From contig CANGUK010000002.1 in NCBI GenBank assembly GCA_947457095.1, positions 1 through 64,000 on the forward strand: a stretch of 64,000 nt of DNA, given 5' to 3'. Of the stretch, positions 18,884 through 28,900 are shown piece after piece. The position numbers and the translations under genes are program-made. Source of the stretch: Cyclobacteriaceae bacterium. Lineage in GTDB: Bacteria > Bacteroidota > Bacteroidia > Cytophagales > Cyclobacteriaceae. How positions within the stretch are numbered: position 1 is the stretch's first letter; each line of letters opens with the position of its first letter. The notes under the pieces are model-generated. The model saw only the letters and a program-made list of their open reading frames with translations, searched no databases and was not told where the DNA came from.

Positions 18884-21097
18884 ATGAAACGTTTCTTTTT
18901 CTTTTTAACCCTAGTAGGAGTAATCAGTTTTTTTCAAGCGGAAGCACAAGCTCCCGCTCAGCAAAGTGCCTTTGTATTTAAACTGAAAGAACCCATCACC
19001 TTGGATGGTGTGTTGGATGAGGCCATTTGGAAGGATGCCGAAGGATGGAATGGCAACTTTATGCAGTACTTCCCCTCAGACACCTCCTTGAGCAAAGTTC
19101 CCACCCGCGTGAAAATTGCTTTCGATGAGAACAATCTCTATTTGGCAGCCATCATGGAGAATACGGGGCCACGGAAATACGTATCTACCTCTTTAAGAAG
19201 GGACTACCGAGGAGAACAAAACGATGGGATAACCTTCGTTTTTGACACCTTCAATGACGGTACCAATGCCTTTCATTTTGGAGTGAACCCTTATGGTGTA
19301 CAGCGGGAAGCCTTACTCGCCAATGGAGGCTCTCGCCCCGATGACCTCAACCAGGCTTGGGACAATAAATGGTATTCTGAGGCCAAAATTTTGGAAAATC
19401 AGTGGCAGGTGGAAGCAATTATTCCGCTATCTACGGTGCGATTTAAGGAAGGTACTGAAAACTGGAATGTCAACTTTTACCGAGTGGATAGCCATACAGG
19501 TGAGCGATCTACTTGGGCGCCCATTCCAAGAAATATTTCCATCATTTCCACGGCATTTCTTCGGAAATTGGTGTTCGAGGAGCCCCTGGAGAAAAAAGGG
19601 GCCAATGTCTCCCTCATCCCCTATGTAGCGGGACGAACATCCAGAAACTTCCTAGAAAAAAGCAGCGAACCCCTTAAACCTGCCATCGGTGGAGATGCCA
19701 AAATCGGCATCGGGCCAGCCATGAACCTCGATCTGACCTTCAACCCGGATTTTTCGCAAGTTGAGGTAGATCAACAGGTAACGAACTTAGATCGTTTTGA
19801 AATCTTTTTCCCTGAGCGAAGACAATTTTTCCTTGAAAATGGAGACCTCTTTGACAGCTTTGGTCAGCCTCGATCCCGTCCCTTCTTCTCTAGACGAATC
19901 GGGGTGGATATAGACTCCGCTACAGGACAAAATGTGCAAAGTAAAATCATCTATGGTGCTCGCCTGAGTGGAAAATTGAACGAGAACTGGCGTGTAGGAG
20001 CCATGAATATGCAAACTGCCACAGATGATGCGGCGGGAATTGTAGGCAAAAATTTTACAGTACTCGCACTCCAGCGAAAGGTATTTGAACGATCAAACAT
20101 CGGCTTGATCTATGTCAATAAAGAATCCTTGGCGCTAGACGAATCCCAACAACTATTTGATCCTACCGCCTACAATCGCCTCTTGGGAGTAGATTACAAC
20201 CTCAACTCTTCCGATGGCAAGTGGACAGGAAAAGTATTTTACCACCGCACCTTTGAATCGGTTAAGGCAGATAAACCATACTCCTTTAATGCCTACCTTT
20301 TGTATTCGAGTTTACATTGGAATTGGACTTTTAGCCTGCAAGATGTGGGGAAATCTTTCAATCCCGAAGTTGGCTTTCTACCTCGATCGGACTTCAAACG
20401 CATCAACCCAGACCTTACCTACCTATTTTATCCCAAGTCAAAACTCATCAATCGACATGGTCCAAAACTAGAGTTTGAAGGATTGTGGAACGAAACCTTG
20501 GGGACTACCGATCGGGATGTCAACCTAGGCTATCTTGTTCGATTCAACTCCTTGGCTGAAGTGGAAGTCACCCAGCGAAACAGATACGTCTACTTATTTA
20601 GCAGTTTCGATCCTACCCGATCGGGTGGAGCACCCTTAGCGGCAGGCACAGATTATTCTTACCAAAATGTCCTGGTAGAATTCCGAAGCAACCCCCGCAA
20701 AAAGCTGAATTTGAACTTGATTGGGGAGTTTGGGGAATACTTTACTGGCAATATACAGCGCATCACCACACAAACAGGTTTGCGCCTTGGATACCTCGCC
20801 AATATCTCCATGAACTTCAACTATGCGCGTATCCGCTTGCCTCAACCCCAGCGGGATGCAGATTTGATCCTAGTAGGACCAAGAATTGATTTGACGCTAA
20901 CCAAGGAGTTGTTCTGGACCACCTTTGTCCAGTACAATAGCCAGATCGACAACATGAACATCAATACCCGTATCCAGTGGCGCTATGCTCCTGCATCCGA
21001 CTTTTTCTTGGTGTACACGGACAACTACTTCCCGGGCGACTTCCTGCCGAAGCAGCGCTCGCTGGTATTTAAGTTGAACTACTGGTTGAATTTGTAA
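18884..21097 (+). CDS. DUF5916 / carbohydrate-binding family 9-like domain secreted protein
   Basis: ITLDGVLDEAIWKDAEGWNGNFMQYFPSDTSLSKVPTRVKIAFDENNLYLAAI, FNPDFSQVEVDQQVTNLDRFEIFFPERRQFFLENGDLF; start at MKRFFFFLTL. Confidence 0.9.
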   Translation: MKRFFFFLTLVGVISFFQAEAQAPAQQSAFVFKLKEPITLDGVLDEAIWKDAEGWNGNFMQYFPSDTSLSKVPTRVKIAFDENNLYLAAIMENTGPRKYVSTSLRRDYRGEQNDGITFVFDTFNDGTNAFHFGVNPYGVQREALLANGGSRPDDLNQAWDNKWYSEAKILENQWQVEAIIPLSTVRFKEGTENWNVNFYRVDSHTGERSTWAPIPRNISIISTAFLRKLVFEEPLEKKGANVSLIPYVAGRTSRNFLEKSSEPLKPAIGGDAKIGIGPAMNLDLTFNPDFSQVEVDQQVTNLDRFEIFFPERRQFFLENGDLFDSFGQPRSRPFFSRRIGVDIDSATGQNVQSKIIYGARLSGKLNENWRVGAMNMQTATDDAAGIVGKNFTVLALQRKVFERSNIGLIYVNKESLALDESQQLFDPTAYNRLLGVDYNLNSSDGKWTGKVFYHRTFESVKADKPYSFNAYLLYSSLHWNWTFSLQDVGKSFNPEVGFLPRSDFKRINPDLTYLFYPKSKLINRHGPKLEFEGLWNETLGTTDRDVNLGYLVRFNSLAEVEVTQRNRYVYLFSSFDPTRSGGAPLAAGTDYSYQNVLVEFRSNPRKKLNLNLIGEFGEYFTGNIQRITTQTGLRLGYLANISMNFNYARIRLPQPQRDADLILVGPRIDLTLTKELFWTTFVQYNSQIDNMNINTRIQWRYAPASDFFLVYTDNYFPGDFLPKQRSLVFKLNYWLNL

Positions 21098-21260
21098 GCC
21101 TAATCCACTCGTTTGGCATCAGGGATAGTGCTGGAATTTCTATTCCTAAGACTTTTCTATCAGAGCTAGATTCTTTAGTGCCTAAAAAATCTATTGACTA
21201 CCCTAAATAATTTTTAGTAAAGCAACGAAACACTTTAATTAAACAGCCTGTTAGCCCTAG

Positions 21261-22703
21261 ATGAAGCACGACAGGATTGTAGTTTGGTTTAGAAATGATT
21301 TGAGGCTGGAGGATAACGAAACCTTAACCCGTGCCCTTCAACAAGGAAAAGAAATCATCCCGGTTTACTGCTTTGATTCCAGACATTTTGAAAGCACTTC
21401 CTTAGGATTTCCCAAAACCGGAGCTTTTCGAGCTCAATTCCTGCTAGAAAGCGTGGCTGACCTCCGGCAATCCTTTCAAAAAATCGGGGGTGACTTGGTG
21501 ACTTTACATGGGAGCCCCGAGGAGATGGTGCCGAAATTTGCCAAACAAGTTGGCGCCACTGCCATCTATTTCTCGAAGGAGGTAACGTCAGAAGAAAGAG
21601 AAGTAAACAAGGCCCTAGAGGAAATTGCCTTTTCTCAAGGGATCGCCTGCGAAAGTTTCTGGCAGAGCACCCTTTACCACAAGGATGATTTGCCTTTTCC
21701 AATTCGGCAAACACCTGAAGTGTTTACCCAATTCCGAAAAGAGGTTGAAAAGGGTTGTAAAATCCGTACTTCATTTCCCTCACCTAAACAAATTTCATAT
21801 CCTGGGAAAGCAGTAATTCCTGATGCAGGAGAATTGCTACCCTTAACCACATATGGACTGGAGTACCGCAAGCAAGCGCAACAATCGTGGTTGGACGTTC
21901 GCGGGGGAGAATCTGCTGCGCAAGAGCGGCTCCAGTCCTATTTTTGGGAAAAAGACCTCCTCAAAAACTACAAGCAAACACGCAACGGGCTTATCGGCAT
22001 GGATTACAGTTCCAAACTTTCTCCATCGCTTGCGCTCGGCTGCATTTCCCCTCGCAGCATCTATGAAGAAGTGAACCGGTACGAGAAAGAGCGTGTCAAA
22101 AACGACAGCACCTATTGGCTGGTCTTTGAGTTGATATGGAGAGATTACTTCCGGTTTATAGCAAAAAAACATGGGGTAAAAATATTTCAAGTAAGCGGCA
22201 TCCGAAATCAAATGGACTCCTGGCGAAGGGATAAGGCGCAATTCCAGCGCTGGGCAGAGGGGTTGACAGGAGTACCATTTGTGGATGCCAACATGCGAGA
22301 GCTGAATGCTACTGGGTTTATGTCCAATCGAGGCCGACAGCTTGTAGCTAGCTTTTTGGTCAATGACCTCGGTATCGACTGGACCTGGGGTGCGCGATAT
22401 TTTGAAAGCATGCTTGTGGATTACGATGTCTGCTCCAACTGGGGCAACTGGATGTATGTGGGCGGGGTAGGCAATGATCCCAGAGAAAATCGCTACTTCA
22501 ACATCCTACGTCAAGCCAGCACCTATGATAAAAAAGGAGACTTTGTACGACTCTGGATTCCTGAATTACAGGCCATTACGGGATTTGACATCCACCAGCC
22601 TTGGGAGTTATCCACAGCCGAATTGCGCAATTTAAAAATTCAATTGGGGCATAGTTATCCACATGCTTTGGGAAAAATCCCTGCCTTAGAAAAGGCGTAT
22701 TGA
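21261..22703 (+). CDS. DASH-type cryptochrome / deoxyribodipyrimidine photolyase family protein
   Basis: IVVWFRNDLRLEDNETL, WRDYFRFIAKKHG, TGFMSNRGRQLVASFLVNDLGIDWTWGARYFESMLVDYDVCSNWGNWMYVGGVGNDPRENRYFN. Confidence 0.93.
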   Translation: MKHDRIVVWFRNDLRLEDNETLTRALQQGKEIIPVYCFDSRHFESTSLGFPKTGAFRAQFLLESVADLRQSFQKIGGDLVTLHGSPEEMVPKFAKQVGATAIYFSKEVTSEEREVNKALEEIAFSQGIACESFWQSTLYHKDDLPFPIRQTPEVFTQFRKEVEKGCKIRTSFPSPKQISYPGKAVIPDAGELLPLTTYGLEYRKQAQQSWLDVRGGESAAQERLQSYFWEKDLLKNYKQTRNGLIGMDYSSKLSPSLALGCISPRSIYEEVNRYEKERVKNDSTYWLVFELIWRDYFRFIAKKHGVKIFQVSGIRNQMDSWRRDKAQFQRWAEGLTGVPFVDANMRELNATGFMSNRGRQLVASFLVNDLGIDWTWGARYFESMLVDYDVCSNWGNWMYVGGVGNDPRENRYFNILRQASTYDKKGDFVRLWIPELQAITGFDIHQPWELSTAELRNLKIQLGHSYPHALGKIPALEKAY

Positions 22704-22737
22704 AAATGGCAGCATTGAATTGCTGCCATTTTTTTGT
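22703..22737 (+). terminator. Rho-independent-like terminator after the cryptochrome gene
   Basis: Perfect 12-bp stem AAAATGGCAGCA-TTGAAT-TGCTGCCATTTT plus T tract, immediately at the stop codon. Confidence 0.8.
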
Positions 22738-22757
22738 GCTCACCAAACTGATCCGCT

Positions 22758-23160
22758 TTCGGTAGGTCAACCCGCCGTTGCGGGTTGTGAGGGATGCTCT
22801 AATCATTTTACCCCAGGTTCACCTGCCGTTGGCAAGTAAACCTGGGGCTATGCAAGATTCGATCCGCCTTGGCGGATCCTTACTCGATACAATTTTGATG
22901 CAAATAGGTTGTTCAAAATTTTTACAAAAAATGGTTTTTGCTTATATTAAATAAGATCCGCCGTGACGGATCTAACTTCGAATAGCCGCGGGTTTACCTA
23001 CCTCGGTAGGTAAACTCGTGGTATTAAAAATAGATTGATGTTCACGATCCGCCGCGGCGGATCGAACCATTTTATCCTTATTATTAAATTTCGAGGATGT
23101 TCCAAATGCCTTCGGTAGGTCAACCCGCCGCAGCGGCTCTGGTTTAGATACAATTTTTAC
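22758..23160. repeat. Cluster of short palindromic intergenic repeats
   Basis: Successive palindromes: GGTAGGTCAACCCGCC..GCGGGTTG, CCCCAGGTT..AACCTGGGG, GATCCGCCTTGGCGGATC, GATCCGCCGTGACGGATC, GGTTTACCTACC-TC-GGTAGGTAAAC, GATCCGCCGCGGCGGATC, GGTAGGTCAACCCGCC. Confidence 0.85.
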
Positions 23161-23193
23161 CATCCGCTGACTCCAGAAATTGCCCATTAACTC

Positions 23194-24426
23194 CTAGTAG
23201 GATATCTTAAGTCTACTCAAATCCGGCAGGAGCTGCTTTTTTCGTTTCAATTCCCGTTGGTACAGGTACTCTCCCAACTCTGCAAAGAAGGGCAATCCCA
23301 CCTCATCCGTCTCGTACTTGTCGTCGTTGAGAATTTCATCTTCATTGACATAGACGATCGCGGACACGAAAAACTCCACCCCAGTTTCAAAGTCCACAAA
23401 ATACCCTCCATCAATCAGGTGACCATAGGACCAGCCGGTCTTGTTGAACAATCGGAAGCGAGCAGGAATTGGTTCCTTGTCTGTTCCAAACTTGAAAAAT
23501 TTGGAGAAGCTGTCGTAAAATTCAGTGGTGTCGTAGGTCGGGAACTTACTTTCTCGAGGCAACATACTCATGTACTTGAGTACAAAATTCCGGTGCTCCT
23601 CATTGAGGTTAAAGCGCTCCATCCCAACAAAGGCCTCTGGAAAAATGGTCCGCTGCACCACGCCATGTAAGTCTGTAAGGGAAAATTTGTTCTTGTAGGA
23701 GAAGTCCATCCCCCCCTGAATCAAGGTATCATTTTTGTAGTAGGCCTTGCCCAACTTGGGAAAGGCCGGTACCACGTAAGCGCTATCCGCCTGCCGAGCA
23801 GGAATTTCTAGAAGAGTCTTCCCAGACTTATCCACAAATCGGATTGGGTTAAACTGTCGATTTTCCTCCGGAGAAATGGGAAAACTCAATCGCTGCGTAA
23901 TCACGGTATTTGCAAGCCCTTTTTCCCCCAACTTTCGATTGATGTAATCCATACCGAGCAACTCATACAGGCGGTTGGAGGCATCGTTATCGGAGACAAG
24001 CAGTATTTTTTTGATGTACTGTCCAATGCTAGGCAGACCATTTTCAGCAGTTGAATCCTTCCAAGCAGGCAACTGCGACGGGCGAACCGAGTCGGTTAGC
24101 ATGGTGGTCTCCAAAGTTAATCCTTCCACCTGCTGCTGCTCCAACCACTCCAACGCAAGGAGCGCAATGGGCAACTTTACCGTGGAAGCCGGATAGTAGT
24201 AGCGGGAATCATCCACATTGAAGGGGTAGGTAGTAAATAGCGGATTTCCGTGTTCATTGCGGTCGATCTGCGTGTAAAGGATTTGGACCTGGTACTTAGC
24301 AGTATCGGCAAGCACCTTTTGCAAGGTTGGATACGCTTCCAATCCCTCCACAAAGGGTACAGGGGGCTCCGATTTACAAGAAACTAGAAAAGAAAAGACG
24401 AGTAGAGAAAACAAGTAATTTTTCAT
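23194..24426 (-). CDS. Class A beta-lactamase-like serine hydrolase, predicted lipoprotein
   Basis: Lipobox-like FSFLVSCKS; PASTVKLP (SxxK), SDNDASN (SDN), NKTGWSYGH (KTG). Confidence 0.87.
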   Translation of the reverse strand: MKNYLFSLLVFSFLVSCKSEPPVPFVEGLEAYPTLQKVLADTAKYQVQILYTQIDRNEHGNPLFTTYPFNVDDSRYYYPASTVKLPIALLALEWLEQQQVEGLTLETTMLTDSVRPSQLPAWKDSTAENGLPSIGQYIKKILLVSDNDASNRLYELLGMDYINRKLGEKGLANTVITQRLSFPISPEENRQFNPIRFVDKSGKTLLEIPARQADSAYVVPAFPKLGKAYYKNDTLIQGGMDFSYKNKFSLTDLHGVVQRTIFPEAFVGMERFNLNEEHRNFVLKYMSMLPRESKFPTYDTTEFYDSFSKFFKFGTDKEPIPARFRLFNKTGWSYGHLIDGGYFVDFETGVEFFVSAIVYVNEDEILNDDKYETDEVGLPFFAELGEYLYQRELKRKKQLLPDLSRLKISY

Positions 24427-25487
24427 AGAGACCCAGAAAGATGAGCTAGAAATTGGGATAATGCATGTACTTCTTCCTTGGTATGACTGGCAGAAAGAAC
24501 TATGCGATTGACTTTGGGGCTACTTGCCGTAGGGTAAGAAAAAGAAGAAGTGATGTACCCCAGCTCCTGTAAGTTGTCGGCCCAAGAATCGGGTGAATAC
24601 ACAAATACTGGAAAGTTGGGGGTCCCTTTAACTTGCGGAAGGGCCCTGCTTTCTTGGTGAAAAAAGAAAGTAAGCTCCTGCAACTTTCGATGCTGCTCTT
24701 GTACTAGTTCCTGTGCATCCAAAAAGCTTTGAAGCAAGGCTGGAGCTGGTGGAGAGGCCCCAACAAAAATGGATTGGGATTTAATCCCTTGAATCATTTC
24801 CTCTGCACCCAACACAATTCCTCCGGGAGTGGCCAAGCCTTTGCCCAAGGAGCCAGAAACCAGGAGTTGAATACGGCCCTGCTTCCATTGGGAATAGGTG
24901 CCAAAAAGAGAATCTCCCAATACACCAAAAGCATGGCTATCGTCAATAAGTAGCGTGACCTCGTGCTTTTCAGCAATTGAGGCTATCCAATCGTACCCAT
25001 GAATTTCTGCTTTGAGCGGATCTACTGCATTGCCAAGGATCAGAATCTTCTGGGAAGGCAGCTGGGATGCCCGCTCCACGCAGGCATGCATCCATTGGAA
25101 AAAACTCAGAGAGGAATCCGCTTTAACGCCCGAAGGTAATATCGCTGGATGAGTATCTGGCGCCGCCCAGCATTGATCTGCTTTTGGGTAAAGGTATTGG
25201 CTAGCAGCTATGCCTGCCAAGTAGCCCGAACTGAATAGCGCAGCTCTTTCTGCCCCCGCCTGATTTGAAAAGAATTCCTCAAATGCATCGTAGATCGAAA
25301 GGCGCACATTGTTGGTACGGCTGAGCCCATGGTGAGTTCCCCACTTTTGCAGGTTGCCATCCACAATTCGCCTGTATGCCTCCAAGCTATCCAAGCCTAG
25401 GTAAGAGGTTCCGTTAAAGAAAAGGTATTCCTTTCCTTCCAGCAGAAGCTTTTTTCCAAGGCGAGCAGATAGAGAAAGCGGGTTCAC
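24423..25487 (-). CDS. Aminotransferase class I/II-fold PLP enzyme (8-amino-7-oxononanoate synthase-like)
   Basis: YLFFNGTSYLGL, LFSSGYLAGIAA, LLIDDSHAFGVLG, LVSGSLGKGLATPGGIVLG; 4-nt overlap with the downstream gene. Confidence 0.88.
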   Translation of the reverse strand: MNPLSLSARLGKKLLLEGKEYLFFNGTSYLGLDSLEAYRRIVDGNLQKWGTHHGLSRTNNVRLSIYDAFEEFFSNQAGAERAALFSSGYLAGIAASQYLYPKADQCWAAPDTHPAILPSGVKADSSLSFFQWMHACVERASQLPSQKILILGNAVDPLKAEIHGYDWIASIAEKHEVTLLIDDSHAFGVLGDSLFGTYSQWKQGRIQLLVSGSLGKGLATPGGIVLGAEEMIQGIKSQSIFVGASPPAPALLQSFLDAQELVQEQHRKLQELTFFFHQESRALPQVKGTPNFPVFVYSPDSWADNLQELGYITSSFSYPTASSPKVNRIVLSASHTKEEVHALSQFLAHLSGSL

Positions 25488-25492
25488 AAAAT

Positions 25493-25915
25493 TTACTTGG
25501 CAAAAATCTGGGTAGGATCTTGGAAAGACTTAAACTCAAGGGCATTGCCACAAGGGTCCAAGAAAAACATGGTGGCTTGCTCGCCTACCTCACCCTTGAA
25601 TCGAATGTAGGGCTCAATGACAAATTCAATGCCGTGAGCTTTTAGCTTGTCCGCTAGGTCGTGCCATTCCTCCCAACCGAGAATAGCTCCAAAATGACGA
25701 ACAGGGACATTTTTTCCATCTACCTCGTTAGTTTTGGCGTTGGCAAGCTCATCCGGCTTGATGTGTGCCGATAGCTGGTGACCAAAGAAGTTGAAGTCAA
25801 TCCATTTGTCGGTGCTGCGACCAATGTCACAACCAAGCAGATCTCCATAAAACTGGCGGGTTTCTTCGATATCACGAATAGGAAAAGCGAGGTGAAAAGG
25901 TTTAAATTCAGCCAT
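25493..25915 (-). CDS. VOC (glyoxalase/bleomycin resistance) family protein
   Basis: [44 protein letters not shown]...[18 protein letters not shown]. Confidence 0.92.
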   Translation of the reverse strand: MAEFKPFHLAFPIRDIEETRQFYGDLLGCDIGRSTDKWIDFNFFGHQLSAHIKPDELANAKTNEVDGKNVPVRHFGAILGWEEWHDLADKLKAHGIEFVIEPYIRFKGEVGEQATMFFLDPCGNALEFKSFQDPTQIFAK

Positions 25916-25973
25916 AATGATTAGTTTCGTGGGGTGATGTGTTCAGGGCATGTTGATTTTTCTCCCCTAATAT

Positions 25974-26873
25974 ATGGCAAAAAAGAAAACAGTTTCATTG
26001 GTTTTGAGCAGCGGCGGCGCAAGAGGTCTGGCGCATGTAGGCGTAATCGAGGAGCTGGAGCATAGAGGCTATGTGATTGCCGAGATTGCGGGTTGCTCCG
26101 CAGGAGCCTTAGTAGGAGGCATGTATGCCGCAGGAAAGCTCCCCGAATTCAAAGATTGGATCTGCAATTTGGACCGCGTGGATGTGTTTTCGTTGATGGA
26201 TTTTACATTTTCAAGCCGAGGTTTTATTAAGGGAGAAAAGGTTTACCAAGCCCTAAAACGAGTCGTTCCAGACCAAAACATTGAAGAATTGTCCATCCGA
26301 TTTTCCTGCAATGCGGTGGATGTCAATTCTGGAAAGGAGCATGTTTTTACCCAAGGTAGTTTGTACAAAGCAATCCGCGCATCAGGTAGCATCCCCTCCG
26401 TTTTTATCCCTGCCAAGGCAGAAAAGCAGCACTTTATTGATGGGGGCGTATTGAATCCCGTACCCATTTCCCTGATTTCAGATCCACATGCCCATGCCAT
26501 AGTTGTGGTAGATACAAATGCATTGGAGGAACATTTCCTAGAACCAGTCACCAAGTCCTCCAGCAGGCCCCAAGGACTTGCATTACCGAGCTGGGTAAAG
26601 GACTATCAAGGCAAAATGAAAGCCTATTTTCCGGAACACCAAAAGAAAGAAAACCAGCGCAGCTATTCGGCTTTGGAGCTCGTCACCCGCTCCTTTGACC
26701 TGCTGCAAGATCGCTACTGCCAATTGCTTTTGGAAAACTATCCGGTAGATGCCCAAATAAAAATTGCTAGAAAGCAATGCGGAACGCTGGAATTCCACCG
26801 TGCTGCCGAATTGATTGAAGTCGGCCGAAGCAAGACTGCAGCAGCCCTAGACCGTATGGAACATGGAAATTGA
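25974..26873 (+). CDS. Patatin-like phospholipase family protein
   Basis: LSSGGARGLAHVGVIEELE (oxyanion hole), GCSAGALVGG (GxSxG), FIDGGVLNPVP (DG). Confidence 0.93.
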   Translation: MAKKKTVSLVLSSGGARGLAHVGVIEELEHRGYVIAEIAGCSAGALVGGMYAAGKLPEFKDWICNLDRVDVFSLMDFTFSSRGFIKGEKVYQALKRVVPDQNIEELSIRFSCNAVDVNSGKEHVFTQGSLYKAIRASGSIPSVFIPAKAEKQHFIDGGVLNPVPISLISDPHAHAIVVVDTNALEEHFLEPVTKSSSRPQGLALPSWVKDYQGKMKAYFPEHQKKENQRSYSALELVTRSFDLLQDRYCQLLLENYPVDAQIKIARKQCGTLEFHRAAELIEVGRSKTAAALDRMEHGN

Positions 26874-27480
26874 GGAACTCAACCGCCTCCTAGGCAATGT
26901 GGATAACTACCTTTTGGATCAAATCCTAAAAGGGCGATTTACCAAGGACATGAAAATCTTGGATGTGGGCTGTGGTGAGGGCCGAAATGCAGTTTACTTC
27001 CTTCAAAAAAACTATCCGATTTTTGGCATCGACCCGAATGAGGTAGCGATACAGTACTGCCGCTACTTGGCAAAAACAATAAATCCCGAAACAGACATCC
27101 ACCGCTTTCAAGTTGGCGATGGAGCTGCGATTCCTTTCCATGCAGCTGCCTTTGATGCGGTCATCAGTTCAGCCGTCCTCCACTTTGCGGAGGGCCATGC
27201 ACATTTTTGGAAGATGATTTTCGAAATCCATCGGGTACTCAAGCCAGGAGGAATTTTCTGGATGCGGATGTGTACTGGTTTTGGAAAAATCCTAGAAGAA
27301 AGTCAGGATCTAGGGGAGGGCAGATATGCCTTACCGGACGGATCCGAGCGCTATGTATTGCTCCCTGAAGGGCTGCAGCAACTAGAGCACGTGGGATTCA
27401 GATTTCTTGAAGCCCCCAAGACAGTTCTTGTCTATGGGCAACGGGAAATGGGGGTATTGCTGATGGAGAAAATCGGGTAA
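26863..27480 (+). CDS. Class I SAM-dependent methyltransferase
   Basis: MKILDVGCGEGRNAVYF, FDAVISSAVLHFAEG, EIHRVLKPGGIFWMR; overlaps the patatin gene by 11 nt. Confidence 0.9.
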   Translation: MEIEELNRLLGNVDNYLLDQILKGRFTKDMKILDVGCGEGRNAVYFLQKNYPIFGIDPNEVAIQYCRYLAKTINPETDIHRFQVGDGAAIPFHAAAFDAVISSAVLHFAEGHAHFWKMIFEIHRVLKPGGIFWMRMCTGFGKILEESQDLGEGRYALPDGSERYVLLPEGLQQLEHVGFRFLEAPKTVLVYGQREMGVLLMEKIG

Positions 27481-27498
27481 AAACATCCTTTTTTGGTT

Positions 27499-28872
27499 CT
27501 ATTTCCCCTGTACCGCCTTCACAATCAAGTCAAATACGGAAGTTGGGGCGATGCGATCTGCAGTAGAAAGTGATGCCTCGCATACCAATAGGGGCTTGTC
27601 CAAATCCGATTCTGGAATGCGTCCATGGGCTCCCTTGACCAAGGTGGCATCCAAGGGAATTACATCCATCAAGTAGCGAAAGCCGAGTTTTTTCTTGATG
27701 AGCTTGCTGCCCACTTTCAGCAAAGGAATGGGGATCGCAGGATCCATGATCAGTTCCACAGGATCGTAACCTGGCTTGCGGTGGATGTCCACGCAGCGGG
27801 CGTAGTCTGGGGCTTTAGTATCGTCTAGCCAGAAGTAGTAGGTAAACCAGGAATCGGCATCCGCTATGACCACCAAATCACCGGAGCGCGCATGATCCAA
27901 ATGCGCTTCTTTTTTCCCTTTGGCATCCAAGACCTTTTCCACCCCTGGAAGCCCTTCGAGAAGGGCTTTCACCTCAGAAAGTAATGACTGATCCTGCACA
28001 TGCACATGGGCTACCTGATGATCTGCTACCGCAAAAACGGGCGAGGTACCTGCATCGAGGGTTTCTAGACCCAGTTCATTTTTCACTTGAATCCATCCCT
28101 TCTCCCGGAAAATACGGTTGAGGTGGATCGGCTGAGACACAGAAGTGATGCCATATTCAGAAAGGAGCAGCACCTGCGTTCCTTGACTTTCAAAGTAAGT
28201 GATCAGGTCCTTTGCTAGGTCGTCAATTTCCCTCAGGTCTTTGCCAATCTTCGCAAAGTCAATGCCGTATTTCTGCAAGGCATAATCCAGGTGGGGGAGG
28301 TAAATTAAGTTCAGCGTGGGAGAATGCCATTCGTCTACCTTCTTGGCCGCCTCGGCTATCCAACGGCTGGATGCAATCGTCGTGGCAGGTCCCCAAAAAC
28401 TAAAGAGAGGAAAGGGGCCCAGTTCCGCTTGCAGGCGGTCCCGCAATTCCATGGGTTGGCTGTGACAATCTGGCAACTTGCGCCCGTCAGCTGGATAGAG
28501 TGGTCTTGGGGTCACCGCAAAATCCGCCGAAGAATACATATTGTACCACCAGAAAAGGTTCGCCACGGTAAAATTCGGATCTTCTTTGCGCAGCAGGTCC
28601 CAGACTTTTTCGCCTTGTACGAGTTTGTTGGACTGCCGCCAAAACTTGATTTCACACTCCTCCTCGAAGTACCAGCCGTTGCCTACAATCCCGTTTTCAG
28701 ACGGCCACTTCCCCGTCAAATACACCGACTGGGCAGAGCAAGTCACTGCCGGAAGCACGGGCTCCACCACTGCTTGGTGCTTGGATGCTATCCATTGTTT
28801 CAAAAATGGAGTTTGCTCTCCAATCACTCTGGGTGATAGGGCAACAATATCGAGGACAACGGTTTTTTTCAT
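27499..28872 (-). CDS. eboF: EboF-like alkaline phosphatase / nucleotide pyrophosphatase family protein
   Basis: VLDIVALSPRVIGEQTPFLKQWIASKHQAVVEPVLPAVTCSAQSVYLTGKWPSENGIVGNGWYF, ELGPFPLFSFWGP; last gene of the colinear ebo cluster. Confidence 0.85.
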   Translation of the reverse strand: MKKTVVLDIVALSPRVIGEQTPFLKQWIASKHQAVVEPVLPAVTCSAQSVYLTGKWPSENGIVGNGWYFEEECEIKFWRQSNKLVQGEKVWDLLRKEDPNFTVANLFWWYNMYSSADFAVTPRPLYPADGRKLPDCHSQPMELRDRLQAELGPFPLFSFWGPATTIASSRWIAEAAKKVDEWHSPTLNLIYLPHLDYALQKYGIDFAKIGKDLREIDDLAKDLITYFESQGTQVLLLSEYGITSVSQPIHLNRIFREKGWIQVKNELGLETLDAGTSPVFAVADHQVAHVHVQDQSLLSEVKALLEGLPGVEKVLDAKGKKEAHLDHARSGDLVVIADADSWFTYYFWLDDTKAPDYARCVDIHRKPGYDPVELIMDPAIPIPLLKVGSKLIKKKLGFRYLMDVIPLDATLVKGAHGRIPESDLDKPLLVCEASLSTADRIAPTSVFDLIVKAVQGK

Positions 28873-28900
28873 AGGTAAAAATGGATAATCCCTCGTTCAA

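Noticed and set aside
22758-23160. Possible CRISPR array
   Set aside because: Palindromes are of different families with irregular spacing and AT-rich, non-spacer-like intervals; no cas genes nearby.
22972-23187. 71-aa ORF sharing VRSAAADREH with an ORF at 36018-36233
   Set aside because: The shared peptide is just the translation of the shared palindromic DNA repeat, not a protein family.
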